Assembly: GCA_017303335.1 (NCBI GenBank)
Contig: JAFLBK010000003.1
Coordinates: 490,291 to 554,290, forward strand
Direction of reading: 5' to 3'
DNA from: Chitinophagales bacterium
GTDB taxonomy: Bacteria > Bacteroidota > Bacteroidia > Chitinophagales > Chitinophagaceae
Length of the DNA: 64,000 nucleotides
Position 1 is the stretch's first letter; the number at the start of each line of letters is the position of its first letter. The notes under the pieces are model-generated. The model worked only from the letters and a program-made list of their open reading frames with translations, did no database searches and was not told the DNA's origin. This document shows positions 9,105 through 16,315 of the stretch, in pieces. A program made the translations under genes and the position numbers.

Positions 9105-10082
9105 ATGAAGAATTCCAGGTCATATCGACTCATTCTTATACTCCTGATCCTGCAAAGCAGGCTGATGGCCCAGGACATTACCGGTACCTGGGAAGGCAAT
9201 CTCGGTTCGTACCAGTTCCTCCAACTCAATATCATCCAGAACGGCGATAAGCTTTGCGGGTATAGCTGGGATTTTGTGAAGAAAGACCAACGGGATTATT
9301 GCGTCGCCTATTTTGATGGTTACTACGATAAGAAACTGGGGCAATGGGTCATTACCGGAACCGCCTTTGTTGAAAACAGCGGCATGCATACTCTGATGAA
9401 ACTGAATCTCCGGCATGTCGATAAAAAAAGACTGCAGGCCCTCGAGGGCTCCCTTGCCGGCAGTGAACCTTTTTTTGTTTTTCCCCCTCAACCTGAAACG
9501 GATCCGAGAGACCCCTTCCGCATACCCCGCCTGCAAAGGAGCAACGAGGATACCGTATACCTGCGGAAGGTTTCATCACGCCCCGCTGCCGTTCTTGATC
9601 ACATGCAGGAATGCTATGAGAAGAAATTCAGAACCTTTAGCCCGGTGAAAACGGATACACTGGCTGCTTCCGGCAATAAAGCGCCCGACAAGCCGGTAAT
9701 TGAACCTCCGCGGAACAACAACAGCACCGACCCGGTGAAAAGGAAGAACCGGGAACAAAGTTTTGTAACGGTAAGCAGTAAACACCTCACGCTGAATGTT
9801 TACGACAACGCCGTGATCGATGGCGATACCGTGAGCATTTTCTACAACGGCAAACTGCTGATAAGCCGCCAGCGTCTCTCGGATAAACCGATCGTTCTGG
9901 AGATCGACCTGGATGAAAAACAGGAACGGCATGAGATCACGATGGTAGCCGAGAACCTGGGCAGTATCCCGCCCAATACAGCCCTGATCGTTGTATACGC
10001 GGGCAATAAACGATATGAATTGTTCTCAAGCGCCAGCCTCGAAGAAAATGCGGTACTGGTATTTGAGTATAAACCCAACTAA
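9105..10082 (+). CDS. Secreted protein of unknown function
   Basis: 325 residues with a signal peptide (about 1-22, ending RLMAQ). The N-terminal about 110 residues are beta-rich (DITGTWEGNLGSYQFLQLN), like a small beta-barrel common in Bacteroidota exported proteins. A Pro/Asn-rich linker lies around 195-215. The C-terminal about 100 residues (LTLNVYDNAVIDGDTVSIFYNG onward) form a second beta domain that recurs in Bacteroidota secreted proteins. No catalytic motif is visible. A strong bidirectional terminator follows. Confidence 0.7.
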   Translation: MKNSRSYRLILILLILQSRLMAQDITGTWEGNLGSYQFLQLNIIQNGDKLCGYSWDFVKKDQRDYCVAYFDGYYDKKLGQWVITGTAFVENSGMHTLMKLNLRHVDKKRLQALEGSLAGSEPFFVFPPQPETDPRDPFRIPRLQRSNEDTVYLRKVSSRPAAVLDHMQECYEKKFRTFSPVKTDTLAASGNKAPDKPVIEPPRNNNSTDPVKRKNREQSFVTVSSKHLTLNVYDNAVIDGDTVSIFYNGKLLISRQRLSDKPIVLEIDLDEKQERHEITMVAENLGSIPPNTALIVVYAGNKRYELFSSASLEENAVLVFEYKPN

Positions 10083-10104
10083 TTCGGTTACTCCATCATA
10101 CACG

Positions 10105-10132
10105 AAAAGACCGGTACTGCTACCGGTCTTTT
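10105..10132. terminator. Bidirectional Rho-independent terminator
   Basis: Perfect 12-base-pair hairpin AAAAGACCGGTA / TACCGGTCTTTT with a CTGC loop. A-rich on one side and T-rich on the other, it can stop both the plus-strand gene ending at 10082 and the convergent minus-strand gene ending at 10157. Confidence 0.85.
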
Positions 10133-10156
10133 CTATTTTTACCAAGAAACCAAAAA

Positions 10157-11035
10157 CTATCGCTGTAATTGAATGGTGCCCAGGTCAGTCTCCCTGTTCT
10201 GCTGCACAACCACACCTGTTATCGTTGTATCGCGGTAACCCAGGATGCCATCGATGAAAACAGAATAGGTTCCCGCATGTAAACCACGGATCTTGAATTC
10301 GCCGTTGTGCCACCAGGGCCATGCATACGCGGTATCGGTAGCGCTGTAGGCCTTGATCATACCATGTGAATGAACAGGCCGGATCTTCCCTTCGATTTCA
10401 CCACTGCTGTGCCGGCTGAATGGCTTGAGCACCGGTTTGAGCCAGTATTGCCCGTTCTGGTAACGGATCGATTTGTTCAGGTCGAAGTCGAGGTAGAAAC
10501 GAATACTGTTGGAAGAAATGAAGTCGAGATGTTCCCGGCGGATATTCACAAACACGTAGTTCTGGCCATTGAGCAGGTTCAGCGGATAACTTACACTATC
10601 AACGACCACGCTGTTGTTTGTACCCAGGGTGATCTTGATGCGTTCGATCTTACCGTTGAGCACGAATCCGCTGGCAAGCAAGGTATCGAGGCCGTTGCGC
10701 AATGTCATCAGGTCATACACACCCGGGTTGATGGCCAGTGTATCCCATACCTGGCAACGGTTCGAGAGCGAATCGCGATCATCGTCGCAACCAGGATGAT
10801 TGTGATCATCGTCGTTGTTGCGTGCGCAGGTGTCGAGCTTAATGGCGATCTGCTGTATATCGATGTATACATGCTGGTAGTCGGTAGGGCCATCGGTCAG
10901 GTAAACCTGGACCCGGTTCATGCCTTCAGGCACAGTGCTGTCGTTGCCGCTTGTTTCTTTCTGGCAGGAATAAAAAAGAATGGCTGATGCCATGACGAAA
11001 AGAATGGATACGAGGATTCCAGTGCGTTTTTTCAT
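10157..11035 (-). CDS. DUF4382 family lipoprotein
   Basis: 292 residues. The lipoprotein signal ends at FYSC (Cys24). The DUF4382 domain is suggested by VQVYLTDGPTDYQHVYIDIQQIAI and the later NGLDTLLASGFVLNGKIERIKITLG, and covers about residues 40-210. It contains an unusual acidic/His insertion, NNDDDHNHPGCDDDRD (about 92-107), that could bind metal ions. The C-terminal about 85 residues (GEIEGKIRPVHSHG to GTIQLQR) resemble a carboxypeptidase-regulatory-like beta sandwich. Function is unknown; surface or periplasmic location is inferred. Confidence 0.8.
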   Translation of the reverse strand: MKKRTGILVSILFVMASAILFYSCQKETSGNDSTVPEGMNRVQVYLTDGPTDYQHVYIDIQQIAIKLDTCARNNDDDHNHPGCDDDRDSLSNRCQVWDTLAINPGVYDLMTLRNGLDTLLASGFVLNGKIERIKITLGTNNSVVVDSVSYPLNLLNGQNYVFVNIRREHLDFISSNSIRFYLDFDLNKSIRYQNGQYWLKPVLKPFSRHSSGEIEGKIRPVHSHGMIKAYSATDTAYAWPWWHNGEFKIRGLHAGTYSVFIDGILGYRDTTITGVVVQQNRETDLGTIQLQR

Positions 11036-11173
11036 AGACCCAATTTTTGAAGTTTGACAATTAAAAGAGACCGGGGAGTTTTAAAAGCGGCCGAGAAGGA
11101 ACAAAAAAAATGCCATGAGCCTATAATGTGCAAAACTTATAAACCCATGGCCTGGCAGAGAACCGGATGAAAC

Positions 11174-12238
11174 TTATAACATAAAGTTCCACCCGTATGT
11201 GTCCGTACTTATACCCAAACGGATATTTTCAAGTCCTGCTTTCAGTTTGAAGAGCAGGTTGTTTCCATTGTATTTCGGTAAACTGTAATCAATTCCGTTG
11301 ATGTGAATGGTCTGAATTGGCGCAACCACGGCGGCGGTGCCCGCGCCAAAAGCTTCTGTGATCATGCCTTTTTTGAAAGCCGCTTCAAGTTCGGCCACCG
11401 CGATAGGCCGTTCCTCCGTTTCATAACCAAGTTCCTGTGCCAGGGTAAGCAGGGAATCGCGGGTGACGCCATCCAGGATTGAGTCGGACAAAGGCGCTGT
11501 TACCAATTTGCCGTTGATGACAAACATCACATTCATCATCCCGGATTCTTCAATATACTTATGTTCGATGCCATCGGTCCATAATACCTGGTCGTATCCT
11601 TCGCTCCTGGCCTGCTGCGTGGGCAGGAATGCGGCGCCGTAGTTGCCACCGCATTTAGCGAAACCGGTTCCGCCCTTCGCGGCACGGATATAATGCGTCT
11701 CTACTTTTACCTTGATCGGATCCGTATATAAGGATGGAACGGGCCCGGAGAAGATCACAAAACGATACTCCTCGGATACTTTGACACCAAAGCGTGCTTC
11801 ACTGGCGAAAACAAAGGGACGCAGGTACAGGGCATTGCCTGGTTTGGCCGGCACCCAATCCTTATCCAGTTCCACCAATTGGCGCAATCCTTCTACAAAT
11901 ATCTCTTTGGGCACCACGGCCATGCACATCCGTTGCAGGGAACGAACAAAGCGATCGTAGTGTTTGTCCATGCGGAAGATATTAATGCCCCCGTCGTGCA
12001 TGCGGAAAGCCTTCATGCCTTCGAAGACGGTCTGGCCATAATGAAGGGCCAGGGCTGAGGGACTCATGGAGAGGTTCGCGAAGGGTACGATCTGTGGTTC
12101 CTTCCATTTCCCGTTGGCGTAATCACACACAAGCATGTGATCGGAAATGTATTTACCGAATTCGAGTTGATCAAAATCGACTTCCTTCAGGCGGGAAGCC
12201 GGTGTTTTACGGATCAGGATATCTGCTGTTGTTTCCAT
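11174..12238 (-). CDS. ilvE: Branched-chain amino acid aminotransferase
   Basis: 354 residues, full length for the eukaryote-like BCAT group of fold type IV PLP enzymes. The PLP lysine is expected in GTGFAKCGGNYG. YIEESGMMNVMFV and the GVTRDSLL motif that binds the PLP phosphate are present. It transfers amino groups between Leu, Ile or Val and 2-oxoglutarate in the cytoplasm. A GNAT gene lies directly upstream on the same strand with a 34-base gap carrying a tandem octamer repeat. Confidence 0.93.
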   Translation of the reverse strand: METTADILIRKTPASRLKEVDFDQLEFGKYISDHMLVCDYANGKWKEPQIVPFANLSMSPSALALHYGQTVFEGMKAFRMHDGGINIFRMDKHYDRFVRSLQRMCMAVVPKEIFVEGLRQLVELDKDWVPAKPGNALYLRPFVFASEARFGVKVSEEYRFVIFSGPVPSLYTDPIKVKVETHYIRAAKGGTGFAKCGGNYGAAFLPTQQARSEGYDQVLWTDGIEHKYIEESGMMNVMFVINGKLVTAPLSDSILDGVTRDSLLTLAQELGYETEERPIAVAELEAAFKKGMITEAFGAGTAAVVAPIQTIHINGIDYSLPKYNGNNLLFKLKAGLENIRLGISTDTYGWNFML

Positions 12239-12255
12239 ATAGTATAGTTTAGTCG

Positions 12256-12279
12256 TTTATTGGTTTATTGGTTTATTGG
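12256..12279. repeat. Tandem octamer repeat (3 x TTTATTGG)
   Basis: Three perfect head-to-tail copies of TTTATTGG occupy the short gap between the GNAT gene and ilvE. The GNAT stop codon (12273-12275) lies inside the repeat. Copy-number change would alter both the GNAT C-terminus and the spacing before ilvE. Confidence 0.8.
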
Positions 12280-12764
12280 CTTAGCGTTGTTTCTTTAATC
12301 ACGGAAAGGTCGATCTTCATTTTCACGTCGGAACGCTGGTATTCCGTTTTACCGACCGGGATATGCCTGAACCCGATTTTCTCGTAGAGCCGGATGGCCG
12401 GTTCCAGGATGCTGTTCGAATACAGGATCACTGTATGGGCGCCCAGTTCCCGGGCCTTTGCGAAACTGGCCAGGCTTAGCGACTCGGCAATACCAAGGCG
12501 CCGGAATTTTTCATCAACGGCCATCTTGGTGAATTCAAAAACACCGTCTTCCACGTTGCGAAGGGCCACGGTTCCGGCGATCTCGCCGTCACAGGTGGCC
12601 ATCAATATGGCGCCCCCGGGTTTCAACAACGCTTCTTCGGGATTGGTGAGCACCCATTCGTCTACCGGTTCCATCACGAAATATTTTTCGATCCAGCGGC
12701 GATTGAACTTCTCGAAGTACGGCTGGTGTTCGGGCCGGTACTCAATGATCTGAATTGTTTTCAT
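12273..12764 (-). CDS. GNAT family N-acetyltransferase
   Basis: 163 residues. It shows the GNAT core: FTKMAVDEKFRRLGIAESL (motif A, R-R-x-G-I-A) and VILYSNSILEPAIRLYEKIGFRHIPV at the C-terminus. Target unknown. It lies just upstream of ilvE and may share its transcript. The stop codon is embedded in the tandem octamer repeat. It is divergent from the MocR-type regulator gene. Confidence 0.85.
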   Translation of the reverse strand: MKTIQIIEYRPEHQPYFEKFNRRWIEKYFVMEPVDEWVLTNPEEALLKPGGAILMATCDGEIAGTVALRNVEDGVFEFTKMAVDEKFRRLGIAESLSLASFAKARELGAHTVILYSNSILEPAIRLYEKIGFRHIPVGKTEYQRSDVKMKIDLSVIKETTLSQ

Positions 12765-12814
12765 GGCTATACTTTCTGTTTATTAAATCACGATCACAAA
12801 ACTTGCGCATTTTT

Positions 12815-12848
12815 TTGTTTTAAAACAGATTCAGATTTCGTATTTTTG
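12815..12848 (+). promoter_or_regulatory. Candidate promoter of the MocR-type gene
   Basis: TATTTTTG at 12841-12848 matches the -7 consensus TAnnTTTG, with a TTG at 12815-12817 upstream (23-base spacer, slightly long). The ATG follows at 12869. The segment closely resembles one at 46986-47022 in the susC/lacI intergenic region. Confidence 0.4.
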
Positions 12849-12868
12849 ACTGTATCAGATTTTTGACC

Positions 12869-14305
12869 ATGAAAGCATCCCTCCATTCCAACGACCACTT
12901 ATATATACAAGTGGCCGAAGGACTCGAAAAAATGATCGCTGAAGAAGTACTCAAGATCGGCGACAAACTTCCCTCTGTTCGTGTGCTCAGCGATCAATAC
13001 GGTATCAGCATGGGCACTGCATTCCAGGCCTACTACCACCTGGAAGGAAGAGGCCTGATCGAATCGAGACCCAAGTCGGGATACTATGTACGCTTCAACC
13101 ACAACCGCTTCCCGGATCTTCCCAACGCGGTCACCCCCGATCCCGTAACGCATGATGTGAGCGTGAAGGAAATGATCGCATCCATCTATACCGATATCGC
13201 GGCCACCGGCATCACCAATTTTGCGCTGGCGGTTCCCGACGCATCCTTGCTGCCCGGCGCCAAACTGAATAAATCGGTTGTATGGGCCTTACGCAATTCA
13301 AAAGACCAATGCATGGATTACGAGCATACGCAGGGGAATATTGAATTGCGCAAACAGATCGCGAAGCTTGCTTTCAACTGGGGCGGCAATGTAAAACCCG
13401 ATGAGATCATCGTTACCTCGGGTTGCCTCGAAGCGATCAGCCTTTGTTTGAAAGCGGTCACAAAGCCCGGCGATACCGTAGCCATTGAAAGCCCTACCTA
13501 TTTCGGCATTTACCAGGCCATCGAAAGCCTGGGGCTGAAAGTTGTGGAGATCACCACCGATCCGATCAACGGGGTAGACCTGGATCATTTGCAGAAGGCG
13601 ATCAAAAAATTTCCCATCAAGGCCTGCGTGTTCATCCCGAATTACAACAACCCGCTGGGCAGTTGCATGCCGGATGAGAACAAGAAAAAACTGGTGGAGA
13701 TCATTAGCAGGAATAATATCCCGCTTATCGAAGATGATATTTACGGTGAATTGTATTTTGGAAAGACCCGGCCCCGTACCTGCAAGTATTATGATACCAA
13801 GGGACTGGTGATGCACTGCTCTTCGCTTTCCAAATCACTGAGCCCCGGTTACCGCATCGGCTGGGTAATGCCCGGAAAATTCTTCGACACGGTAAAACAA
13901 CTCAAACGTATCCAGAACATCAGCAGCCCCACCCTTACGCAGGCGGCGATGGCGCATTACCTCAAGTATGGCCGCTACGAATTTCATCTCAAGAACCTGC
14001 GCAAGGCCCTGCATACCCAAAGCCTTCGGTATGTGCAGGCCATTATCAAATACTTTCCGCCCGATACGAAGGTATCACGCCCGCATGGCGGTTTCATCCT
14101 CTGGCTGGAACTCAACAAAAACGTAAATGCATTCCGGTTGCGTACCGAAGCCATGAAGCACCATATCTCCATTGTGCCGGGCAAGATCTTTTCATCCGGC
14201 AACAATTACGATAACTGCATCCGCATCTGTTTTGGAAAACCCTGGGATGAAGACATGGACTACGGACTGATGATGCTGGGGAAGATGATCCGGAAAATGA
14301 TATGA
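12869..14305 (+). CDS. MocR-type GntR/aminotransferase transcriptional regulator
   Basis: 478 residues from the ATG at 12869 (an in-frame TTG at 12863 is less likely). Residues about 8-75 form a GntR winged-helix domain (LYIQVAEGLEKMIAEEVL, LPSVRVLSDQYGISMG). Residues about 100-478 are a fold type I aminotransferase domain with NYNNPLG, EDDIYGELYFG and the PLP-lysine motif SSLSKSLSPGYRIGW. MocR proteins bind PLP and act as regulators, sometimes as true aminotransferases. It is divergent from GNAT-ilvE, so control of that pair or of itself is plausible but inferred. Confidence 0.88.
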   Translation: MKASLHSNDHLYIQVAEGLEKMIAEEVLKIGDKLPSVRVLSDQYGISMGTAFQAYYHLEGRGLIESRPKSGYYVRFNHNRFPDLPNAVTPDPVTHDVSVKEMIASIYTDIAATGITNFALAVPDASLLPGAKLNKSVVWALRNSKDQCMDYEHTQGNIELRKQIAKLAFNWGGNVKPDEIIVTSGCLEAISLCLKAVTKPGDTVAIESPTYFGIYQAIESLGLKVVEITTDPINGVDLDHLQKAIKKFPIKACVFIPNYNNPLGSCMPDENKKKLVEIISRNNIPLIEDDIYGELYFGKTRPRTCKYYDTKGLVMHCSSLSKSLSPGYRIGWVMPGKFFDTVKQLKRIQNISSPTLTQAAMAHYLKYGRYEFHLKNLRKALHTQSLRYVQAIIKYFPPDTKVSRPHGGFILWLELNKNVNAFRLRTEAMKHHISIVPGKIFSSGNNYDNCIRICFGKPWDEDMDYGLMMLGKMIRKMI

Positions 14306-14311
14306 GTATTA

Positions 14312-14334
14312 CCGGTTCGTGTGGCACGAACCGG
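14312..14334. repeat. Hairpin, first half of a composite intergenic repeat
   Basis: Perfect 10-base-pair stem CCGGTTCGTG / CACGAACCGG with a TGG loop, six bases after the MocR-type gene. It lacks a T-run, so it is not a standard terminator. Together with the hairpin at 14371-14394 it forms a two-hairpin unit with a partial counterpart near 19.6 kb. Confidence 0.6.
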
Positions 14335-14370
14335 GGCTTCGCAAACTGCGATCTTAAATCCGGGTTGATT

Positions 14371-14394
14371 GCTGTTGGTCAGGCGACCAACAGC
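14371..14394. repeat. Dispersed hairpin repeat, left copy
   Basis: GCTGTTGGTC, a four-base loop, then GACCAACAGC. The same hairpin occurs at 19615-19638 with a one-base loop difference. The preceding about 25 bases are also similar in the two copies. The pair brackets the accessory segment. Confidence 0.8.
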
Positions 14395-14417
14395 GGCTGT
14401 AAAGAAATTATCTACTA

Positions 14418-14915
14418 ATGAAAAATTATTTTATCAAATACCGGGATTCTAAAGTTGTAAGTATAATAAAGGAAGAAGAAGAAATATTCAGGATTACTTA
14501 CGGGTATAATTGGCGCCAACTTAGACTTTATTGCAAAGGACATATTAATGGACAGATTGTTCTGGAGTATGCTTACTCTAACATCCCTTTTTCCAAAGCG
14601 ATTATTATCATAAAAAACAATACAGGTCAAAGAATAGAGTTTATAAAGAAAAATGGAAAATATTGCCTGAAGTATAATGAAGATTACTATTGGTTTTGCA
14701 GGAATTCCCGGAATAGAATACTGCCTAAACTAAATAGGCCATGGTTCATCTTTTTTAAAAATGACATTGAAATAGGAAATCTGTACTTACAAAAGAAAGT
14801 GCTTGTTGGAGGTGGGATCTTGTTTCGAATGGAGTTTTATGAGGAAGCTGAGCCCAATTTATTTCAACTAATGTTTTTTGTTTCGAATGACCTTCGAGGT
14901 AATAGATCTACTTAG
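14418..14915 (+). CDS. Unknown AT-rich gene, possibly tubby-C-like fold
   Basis: 165 residues. The codon use is markedly AT-rich compared with the flanking genes. The protein is a run of short alternating beta strands with aromatic and basic residues (YFIKYRDSKVVSIIKEEEEIFRI; CLKYNEDYYWFC), without signal peptide or transmembrane helix. The last part, EPNLFQLMFFVSNDLRG, is weakly reminiscent of the closing helix of tubby-C/LURP-one-like domains. That is a guess from pattern only. A hairpin repeat follows. Function unknown. Confidence 0.6.
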   Translation: MKNYFIKYRDSKVVSIIKEEEEIFRITYGYNWRQLRLYCKGHINGQIVLEYAYSNIPFSKAIIIIKNNTGQRIEFIKKNGKYCLKYNEDYYWFCRNSRNRILPKLNRPWFIFFKNDIEIGNLYLQKKVLVGGGILFRMEFYEEAEPNLFQLMFFVSNDLRGNRST

Positions 14916-14977
14916 TTTTGCCATACTGAACGGGCGCTACCAAACAATCAATCTTTCTGCTGGAGTTGTTGAGTATT

Positions 14978-15013
14978 GATCCCCAGCAACGTCCTCTGCG
15001 GGAGACATTGAGG
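14978..15013. repeat. Cassette-associated hairpin repeat, copy A
   Basis: Contains the core CCCAGCAACGTC followed by a hairpin (CTC..GAG arms). Related copies are at 15694, 16253 and 19452. Confidence 0.65.
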
Positions 15014-15037
15014 GTGAAAAAGCACGGTCCCGAAAGC

Positions 15038-15181
15038 ATGGTTTTTAGCGCTGGACCATATAAGTCTGTCAATGCAATTCATGGGATTAATATTGATGAC
15101 CCTGCACTTTACATGATTGTAAATTTATTCTTTAGAAAACTCAACATGCCGCTAGAGAAGCTATTCCTGAGTAATATCTAA
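15038..15181 (+). pseudogene. Short remnant ORF, 47 residues
   Basis: An ATG at 15038 opens 47 residues (from MVFSAGPYKSVN to LEKLFLSNI). The frame extends upstream to 14966, but that part is encoded by the hairpin repeat and is probably not protein. The end DDPALYMIVNLFFRKLN resembles the C-terminus of the 14418-14915 product (EPNLFQLMFFVSNDL), so this may be the tail of a decayed paralogue left behind by recombination. It could also be noise. Confidence 0.35.
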
Positions 15182-15223
15182 ATAAAAATAAGGCTACGGC
15201 TGCTGAGACATATCGCAAAAGAT

Positions 15224-15682
15224 ATGCTTTTAAAAATGCAAGAAAATATTTTTAGAGAGAAGTACAATTCTTTAATTGCAAATATCCATTGTACAAAATA
15301 CTATCACTTGAAAAGTATTAATAATTACACAACCCATTTTGGCGAATTTAGAACTATGTATTATAAGGATAGAGTACAAACGATACTAAATGACTATTTC
15401 GATTATACTTCCGAAAAAGGAGCTCTTTCGAGAGATGAGGGGATATACATTTATCAAAACTTTGTTAAGCCATTAGGAAAAATATATGCGCAGAATTTAA
15501 AATTCAGTATTTACATAGACCCAGTTAGTATTATTTTCTTTTTGGTGGCATGGTTTATCGTGCTTTTTCTGGTCAAGTCTTCTATGAGTGCCTACTTGAT
15601 AAGCCTATTTCTTGCAGTAATAATTTATATTCCTTCCTACCTTAAAAAAAGATCAAAAAGGGTATATGGATTTGATTACTAA
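15224..15682 (+). CDS. AT-rich gene for a small membrane protein
   Basis: 152 residues; the start may be the ATG at 15224 or 15236. The N-terminal about 95 residues are soluble and charged. Two adjacent hydrophobic segments (about 101-120 and 122-140: SIIFFLVAWFIVLFLV and AYLISLFLAVIIYIPSYL) predict a helical hairpin in the membrane, followed by a basic tail KKRSKRVYGFDY. No family was recognised. Base composition is low-GC. A hairpin repeat begins 12 bases after the stop. Confidence 0.65.
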   Translation: MLLKMQENIFREKYNSLIANIHCTKYYHLKSINNYTTHFGEFRTMYYKDRVQTILNDYFDYTSEKGALSRDEGIYIYQNFVKPLGKIYAQNLKFSIYIDPVSIIFFLVAWFIVLFLVKSSMSAYLISLFLAVIIYIPSYLKKRSKRVYGFDY

Positions 15683-15693
15683 TTTCTTCTTTT

Positions 15694-15727
15694 GTTCCCA
15701 GCAACGTCTCCTGAAAGGGACATGGCG
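15694..15727. repeat. Cassette-associated hairpin repeat, copy B
   Basis: GTTCCCAGCAACGTCTCC, a TGAAA loop, then GGGAC: the inner arms GTC(T)CC and GGGAC pair. It is nearly identical to copy D at 19452. Confidence 0.75.
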
Positions 15728-15752
15728 TACTTCATCTATAACCCGATAAGCA

Positions 15753-15772
15753 ACTTCCTCTGGGAGAGAAGT
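15753..15772. repeat. Second hairpin behind copy B
   Basis: ACTTCCTCT and AGAGAAGT arms around GGG. The preceding AGCAACTTCCTCT resembles AGCAACGTCCTCT in copy A, so it is likely a diverged copy of the same repeat. Confidence 0.5.
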
Positions 15773-15826
15773 CGCGGGGAAAAAAGAAGAGAGTAAGCCC
15801 AGTAACCTTTAAATAGTTTTTTTGAT

Positions 15827-16240
15827 ATGATTATTTTCAGACACCTTTTTGCGGCAAACTATTTTCTTTTGATGAGTATCCGCAGAAGTAGATTTTTAAA
15901 GCCTTTTAGCAGAGGTGGAGAAGATTTTGGGGCAATGTGCTTTGTAGTATGTTCCCAATTTCATTTATTGTGCTTAATTGTCTGGATTCTGAAAACTATT
16001 TTCAAATTTGAATTACCAGTCGGCCTTAACTCCAAACAAGTTTTATTTTGTTACATTATTACCGCAGTCTGGTTTTATTCGGGGTATAAATATTTTATTA
16101 GTAATAATTTACGGAAGAATAGGTTTATTGATCAATTTAACTCTATGAGTAAAAGAAATCAGGTGTATTGGAAATCTTTCGCTATGTTTTTAATGCTTGT
16201 ACCTGTTTGGTTTTTACTATACATACTGATGAAAAGGTGA
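15827..16240 (+). CDS. AT-rich gene for a small multi-helix membrane protein
   Basis: 137 residues with about three hydrophobic segments (around 38-55, 66-84 and 113-134, for example FHLLCLIVWILKTIF, VLFCYIITAVWFYSGYKYF, FAMFLMLVPVWFLLYILM). Basic loops are consistent with an inner-membrane protein. No domain was recognised. Low GC, like its upstream neighbours. A hairpin repeat begins 13 bases after the stop. A role as immunity or accessory protein is possible but nothing in the sequence proves it. Confidence 0.65.
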   Translation: MIIFRHLFAANYFLLMSIRRSRFLKPFSRGGEDFGAMCFVVCSQFHLLCLIVWILKTIFKFELPVGLNSKQVLFCYIITAVWFYSGYKYFISNNLRKNRFIDQFNSMSKRNQVYWKSFAMFLMLVPVWFLLYILMKR

Positions 16241-16252
16241 GGTGAATTTTTT

Positions 16253-16284
16253 GATCCCAGCAACGTCTTCTTTCAAGGATGTTG
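16253..16284. repeat. Cassette-associated hairpin repeat, copy C
   Basis: GATCCCAGCAACGTCTTC, loop, AAGGATGTTG: the CAAC and GTTG arms pair with an imperfect inner stem. It lies between a plus-strand gene and the convergent T9SS gene. Confidence 0.65.
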
Positions 16285-16315
16285 TAAGAAAAATAGACGA
16301 ATAAGTGAAGATTCA

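Noticed and set aside
14966..15037. Upstream start for the 15038-15181 remnant ORF
   Set aside because: These codons are the hairpin repeat itself, so the longer protein is an artefact.
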